NCBI GenBank assembly: GCA_964535215.1
Contig: CAZHST010000058.1
Span: forward strand, 1-16,216
Source of the DNA: JACQHM01 sp964535215
GTDB lineage: Bacteria > Methylomirabilota > Methylomirabilia > Methylomirabilales > JACQHM01
Direction: 5' to 3'
Length of the DNA stretch: 16,216 nt
Positions 14,110-16,216 of the stretch are shown piece after piece; position 1 is the first letter of the stretch, and every line of letters starts with the position of its first letter. The notes under the pieces are model-generated. The model was not told where the DNA came from, did no database searches, and saw nothing but the letters and a program-made list of their open reading frames with translations. The translations under genes were made by a program, and so were the position numbers.

Positions 14110-15267
14110 TTACTGACGAAACTCCCTGACTTCGGCCTTTGTCAGGCCTTCTGCGACCAGCTTCTCGATGTCGAGCCGCTCCTCGGCCTCCCGAATCGTT
14201 GAGAGCCTGATCCGGGTGGCTGGGTGCTTGGGGGTGAAGAGCTGGCAGCAGTCCTGGTCCGGGAGGATGGAGATCTCGTAGGTCCCGATGGCCTTCGCCT
14301 GATCCGTGATCTCTTCTTTGTCCATCCCGATTAAGGGCCGGAAGATGGGAAGGGGGGAGGCTTCCTCGATCACGACCAGATTGTCCAGGGTCTGGGAGGC
14401 GACCTGCCCCAGGCTCTCGCCGGTGACCAGGGCCTTTGCCCCCTCGCTCCCAGCGATCCGGGTGGCAATCCGCATCATGAGGCGTCGGTAGAGTACGATC
14501 CGGTAAGGGGCCGGGACGTTTAGCACGATCTCCCGTTGGAGTTCGCCGAAGGGAACAAGGTAGAGGCGGGAGAAGTTTTGGTAGTTGTTCAGGAGCTGGA
14601 CCAACTCCACGGCCTTCTCCTGGGAGGCACGGCTTAGGTACGGGTGGCTGTGGAAGTGGACAAAGATGACCCGGCAGCCCCGCTTCAGCATCCGCCAAGC
14701 CGCCACAGGAGAATCGATCCCGCCTGACAGGAGCGAGACGACCTTCCCGCTGATCCCTACCGGCAGGCCCCCAGGTCCCTGGATCTTCTCAAAGGAGAAG
14801 AGGATCTCCCGAGGAAGGACCTCAACGAAGAGGGTGAGTTCAGGGCTCGTCAGGTCTACCCTGGCATGGGTCAGCTCCTTGACAAAGGCCCCCAGGTCCT
14901 GGTTGATCTGGTCCGAGGTCAAGGGGAAGGTCTTCTCCGCCCTTCGGGCCGTGATCCGGAAGCTTTGGAAGGAACGCTTCACCACCTCCTCCCCGACCCG
15001 CCGCTTCAAGGCCTCCATGTCCCATGGGGTCTGAAAGGCTGGAGAGAAGTTGGCCACGCCGAAGACCTTCTGGAGCCGTTCCTTCGCTTTATCCCAAGGG
15101 ATCTCGTCCTTTAAGGGGATGAGGAGTCGTCCACTTAAGGCCACGACCTTTCTCACCCCCAGGTCGGCAAGGGATGTGCGGAGGTTTTCGGCCAGCCGCT
15201 CGACGAACAGCGGCCGGTTCCTTCCCTTCAAGCTGATCTCGTGGTAGTGGACCAGGATGGCATCCAT
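14110..15267 (-). CDS. thiI: tRNA 4-thiouridine synthetase ThiI (no rhodanese domain)
   Basis: ThiI adenylates U8 of tRNA and transfers sulfur to make 4-thiouridine; in some bacteria it also supplies sulfur for the thiamine thiazole. The 385-residue protein begins MDAILVHYHEISLKGRNRPL, typical of ThiI. It has a ferredoxin-like domain, a THUMP domain to about residue 165, and the PP-loop SGGIDSPVAAW at 181-191. A DQDCCQLFTPKHPATR segment near the C-terminus carries the conserved cysteine. It ends soon afterwards, so it lacks the rhodanese domain of the E. coli enzyme and resembles the roughly 400-residue B. subtilis type that depends on a partner cysteine desulfurase. No desulfurase is in the window. 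The open frame extends upstream, but ATG 15267 is set by homology and a promoter. No strong Shine-Dalgarno sequence is seen. Confidence 0.95.
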   Translation of the reverse strand: MDAILVHYHEISLKGRNRPLFVERLAENLRTSLADLGVRKVVALSGRLLIPLKDEIPWDKAKERLQKVFGVANFSPAFQTPWDMEALKRRVGEEVVKRSFQSFRITARRAEKTFPLTSDQINQDLGAFVKELTHARVDLTSPELTLFVEVLPREILFSFEKIQGPGGLPVGISGKVVSLLSGGIDSPVAAWRMLKRGCRVIFVHFHSHPYLSRASQEKAVELVQLLNNYQNFSRLYLVPFGELQREIVLNVPAPYRIVLYRRLMMRIATRIAGSEGAKALVTGESLGQVASQTLDNLVVIEEASPLPIFRPLIGMDKEEITDQAKAIGTYEISILPDQDCCQLFTPKHPATRIRLSTIREAEERLDIEKLVAEGLTKAEVREFRQ

Positions 15268-15300
15268 TGGCTGAACGCTTCTACAGGTTATGTCAGGTTC

Positions 15301-15329
15301 ACCATAGCATGTTTCGGAGGGTAAAGCAA
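15301..15329 (-). promoter_or_regulatory. Predicted promoter of thiI
   Basis: On the minus strand TTGCTT (15329-15324) and TATGGT (15306-15301) are separated by 17 bases, with TGC directly before the -10 (extended -10). Transcription would start near 15294, leaving about 27 bases before the ATG at 15267. This rules out the longer open frame. Confidence 0.6.
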
Positions 15330-15400
15330 CTTCCCACCGCCCTCTTCCCGAGGGACGCGATGGGGCCCAAACAGGGCATCTTCCTCCATTTTTATTGCCC

Positions 15401-15429
15401 TTGACGCAGGGACCCGAGTGACCTATAAA
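15401..15429 (+). promoter_or_regulatory. Predicted promoter of the exported CarboxypepD-reg-like protein
   Basis: TTGACG (15401-15406) and TATAAA (15424-15429) are separated by 17 bases; each hexamer has one mismatch to consensus, so this is among the strongest promoters in the window. The start would be near 15436, with a leader of about 70 bases. An inverted repeat, AGAACC (15429-15434) and GGTTCT (15445-15450), straddles the start point. Confidence 0.65.
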
Positions 15430-15505
15430 GAACCCCGCTGGTGTGGTTCTGAGCCATAGGAGATGACTGGTGGGGATGGGGTGATGGTGTGAAAGGAGGT
15501 CGACT

Positions 15506-15931
15506 ATGGTGATGTGTCGGGATTTGGAGGGAAGCGTCAGGGGTGTAGCTCTCGTCCTCTTGCTGGTTCCGCCGCTGCTCGGGGGCCCAGCCGTTGCCCA
15601 GGCCCGCCCGTTGCGAGAGAGCCTCTGTATGGTCCTGGTAGATCGAGGGGTGGAGGAGCGTGTCCCACGCGTGCTGATCGAGGGCCGCGTGTTTCGCCGT
15701 GACACGCAGACCCCAATCCCTGGAGCCGTGGTTTCAACCTCTTTAGACTCGGAAACCGCCACAACCGATGCGTCTGGTCGCTTTTGCCTTGTCACAAGAA
15801 CTTTCCCCCATTTTTGTTGTACGCCTTATACCATTACCATTTCGGCCAGCGGCTTTGAGACCTTCAGCGGCTGGGCGATCTGGGGTGACCGCCCCACGGG
15901 TCAGATGTTCTTTTTAACCCCGGTCCCCTAA
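15506..15931 (+). CDS. Small exported protein with a carboxypeptidase-regulatory-like domain
   Basis: The 141-residue protein has an N-terminal signal peptide: a hydrophobic core at about residues 13-26 and an AQA cleavage site around residue 33. The mature part shows a transthyretin-like beta-sandwich pattern: IEGRVFRRDTQTPIPGAVVS, then ATTDASGRFCLV, then YTITISASGFETFSGW. This matches the CarboxypepD_reg family, often found on secreted or surface proteins as a binding or structural module. Here it stands alone. Mature cysteines occur at about 41, 93, 104 and 105, so disulfides are possible. ATG 15506 follows a perfect AAAGGAGGT at 6 bases. It has a strong promoter upstream and a strong terminator downstream, so it is a monocistronic and possibly abundant product. 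The specific function is unknown. Confidence 0.85.
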   Translation: MVMCRDLEGSVRGVALVLLLVPPLLGGPAVAQARPLRESLCMVLVDRGVEERVPRVLIEGRVFRRDTQTPIPGAVVSTSLDSETATTDASGRFCLVTRTFPHFCCTPYTITISASGFETFSGWAIWGDRPTGQMFFLTPVP

Positions 15932-15960
15932 GCCTCTCACCTTTGACGAAAAAGGCAAAG

Positions 15961-15983
15961 CCCCTCCCAAGGGGTGGGATTTT
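15961..15983 (+). terminator. Short G/C hairpin with T-run, upstream of the main terminator
   Basis: The segment can form CCCCT/AGGGG (15961-15965 with 15970-15974) or TCCCA/TGGGA (15965-15969 with 15975-15979), the latter directly followed by TTTT. It may be a weak first terminator in tandem with the next hairpin. The stems are short and mutually exclusive. Confidence 0.35.
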
Positions 15984-15985
15984 AG

Positions 15986-16024
15986 ACGCCCAGGGGAGGC
16001 CGTAAAGCCTCCTGGGCGTTTTTC
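15986..16024 (+). terminator. Strong intrinsic terminator
   Basis: The left arm ACGCCCAGGGGAGGC (15986-16000) pairs with GCCTCCTGGGCGT (16007-16019) around the six-base loop CGTAAA, with a two-base bulge, and is followed by a run of T (16019-16023, then CTTT). It closes the exported-protein gene 54 bases after its stop. Confidence 0.88.
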
Positions 16025-16096
16025 TTTGGAGGGTCTGCCTCTCTGGAAGCTGTCTCCTGCCCGTTCGTTTTTTCACTCCCATCTCCTTGAGGATGA

Positions 16097-16105
16097 TGCT
16101 ATACT
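16097..16105 (+). promoter_or_regulatory. Possible extended -10 promoter at the right edge
   Basis: TGC directly before TATACT (16100-16105) forms an extended -10 element. No good -35 is found 17-18 bases upstream. Transcription would start near 16112, immediately before the hairpin segment that ends at 16200. Confidence 0.45.
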
Positions 16106-16111
16106 ATTGGC

Positions 16112-16201
16112 TGCTTTTAGCGGCATAAGCCTTTCCGCTCTTCCAGGCGTAAAGTTGAAGGCTAGTCTTCTTCCTGATGACTGAAAGCGGAAGGCTTTTT
16201 C
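16112..16201 (+). ncRNA. Possible small RNA or regulated leader ending in a terminator-like hairpin
   Basis: AAGCCTTTCCGCT (16127-16139) can pair with AGCGGAAGGCTT (16186-16197) with one bulged base, followed by a T-run (16196-16200). The 46-base interior could form further short stems (AGTC with GACT). GCTT (16113-16116) can pair with AAGC (16127-16130) and so compete with the outer arm. AGGAGG (16206-16211) and an ATG (16213) follow, but they are too close together for a normal start, so any gene begins at or beyond the window edge. I could not match it to a known riboswitch class. Confidence 0.4.
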
Positions 16202-16216
16202 TCTCAGGAGGGATGG

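Noticed and set aside
15464..15493. Leader peptide of nine codons in the exported-protein leader
   Set aside because: ATG at 15464 has AGGAG directly abutting it without spacing and the sequence is too short and G-rich to support translation.
15946..16020. Cyclic-di-GMP (GEMM-like) riboswitch
   Set aside because: The segment has GACGAAAAAGGCAAAGCC, which recalls the class, but the order of the later conserved elements is wrong, it lies after a gene rather than before one, and the strong hairpin is better explained as a terminator.
16127..16197. A second, diverged copy of the heptad element at the right edge
   Set aside because: The minus strand has CTTTCAGTCATCAG and CCTTCAAC, reminiscent of the 3059-3149 units, and two TGA are 7 bases apart, but the period breaks after two or three units. 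Resemblance may be chance; kept only as part of the hairpin segment.
1..16216. CRISPR array, tRNA/rRNA genes, insertion sequences or prophage
   Set aside because: No repeat-spacer pattern, tRNA-like cloverleaf, transposase or phage protein was seen in any frame.

Overview
This window looks like a chromosomal segment of a rod-shaped, Gram-negative, high-GC bacterium, probably a metagenome scaffold because it contains an 11-base run of N. The evidence for an envelope with a periplasm is a complete rod-shape locus (MreB, MreC, MreD, PBP2, RodA), a type IV pilus retraction ATPase, a PpiD/SurA-like folding factor and a probable lipoprotein. The phylum cannot be fixed from the sequence. The protein flavour is compatible with NC10/Methylomirabilota-, Nitrospirota- or deltaproteobacteria-like lineages, but this is a low-confidence guess. 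Many predicted promoters follow a sigma70-like pattern with 17-base spacers, and Shine-Dalgarno sites are mostly strong.

Left third (1-7434, minus strand): mreB leads, followed by mreC, mreD, mrdA and rodA. The mreC/mreD and mreD/mrdA junctions are ATGA overlaps, so this is a tight elongasome operon. MreB is the cytoskeletal scaffold, MreC and MreD connect it to the envelope, and the PBP2 transpeptidase with the RodA SEDS polymerase makes the lateral wall. Between mrdA and rodA lies a 91-bp palindromic array of 7-base units. Further downstream is the N-terminal two thirds of ileS, which has its own promoter and a TTG start.

Middle (7442-10497, plus strand): divergent from mreB lie a membrane-anchored PpiD/SurA-like chaperone, two small overlapping genes of unknown function (one a probable lipoprotein), and a PilT/PilU-family ATPase. 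Next, on the minus strand, is a THUMP-domain RNA methyltransferase that converges on pilT.

Right third (11660-16216): a divergent promoter pair serves the methyltransferase (minus) and thiO, glycine oxidase (plus). The N run interrupts thiO and is out of frame by one base. A nicotinamidase and a small Lys/Ala-rich coiled-coil protein follow. thiI (minus) converges on these. A second divergent promoter region serves thiI and a small exported protein with a carboxypeptidase-regulatory-like fold, followed by a strong terminator. The window ends with a short promoter-plus-hairpin segment that may be a small RNA or the regulated leader of a gene beyond the edge.

Most of the content is ordinary housekeeping. 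The parts that deserve a second look are the heptad palindrome before rodA, the right-edge leader, the palindromes inside two promoters, and the unknown small genes.
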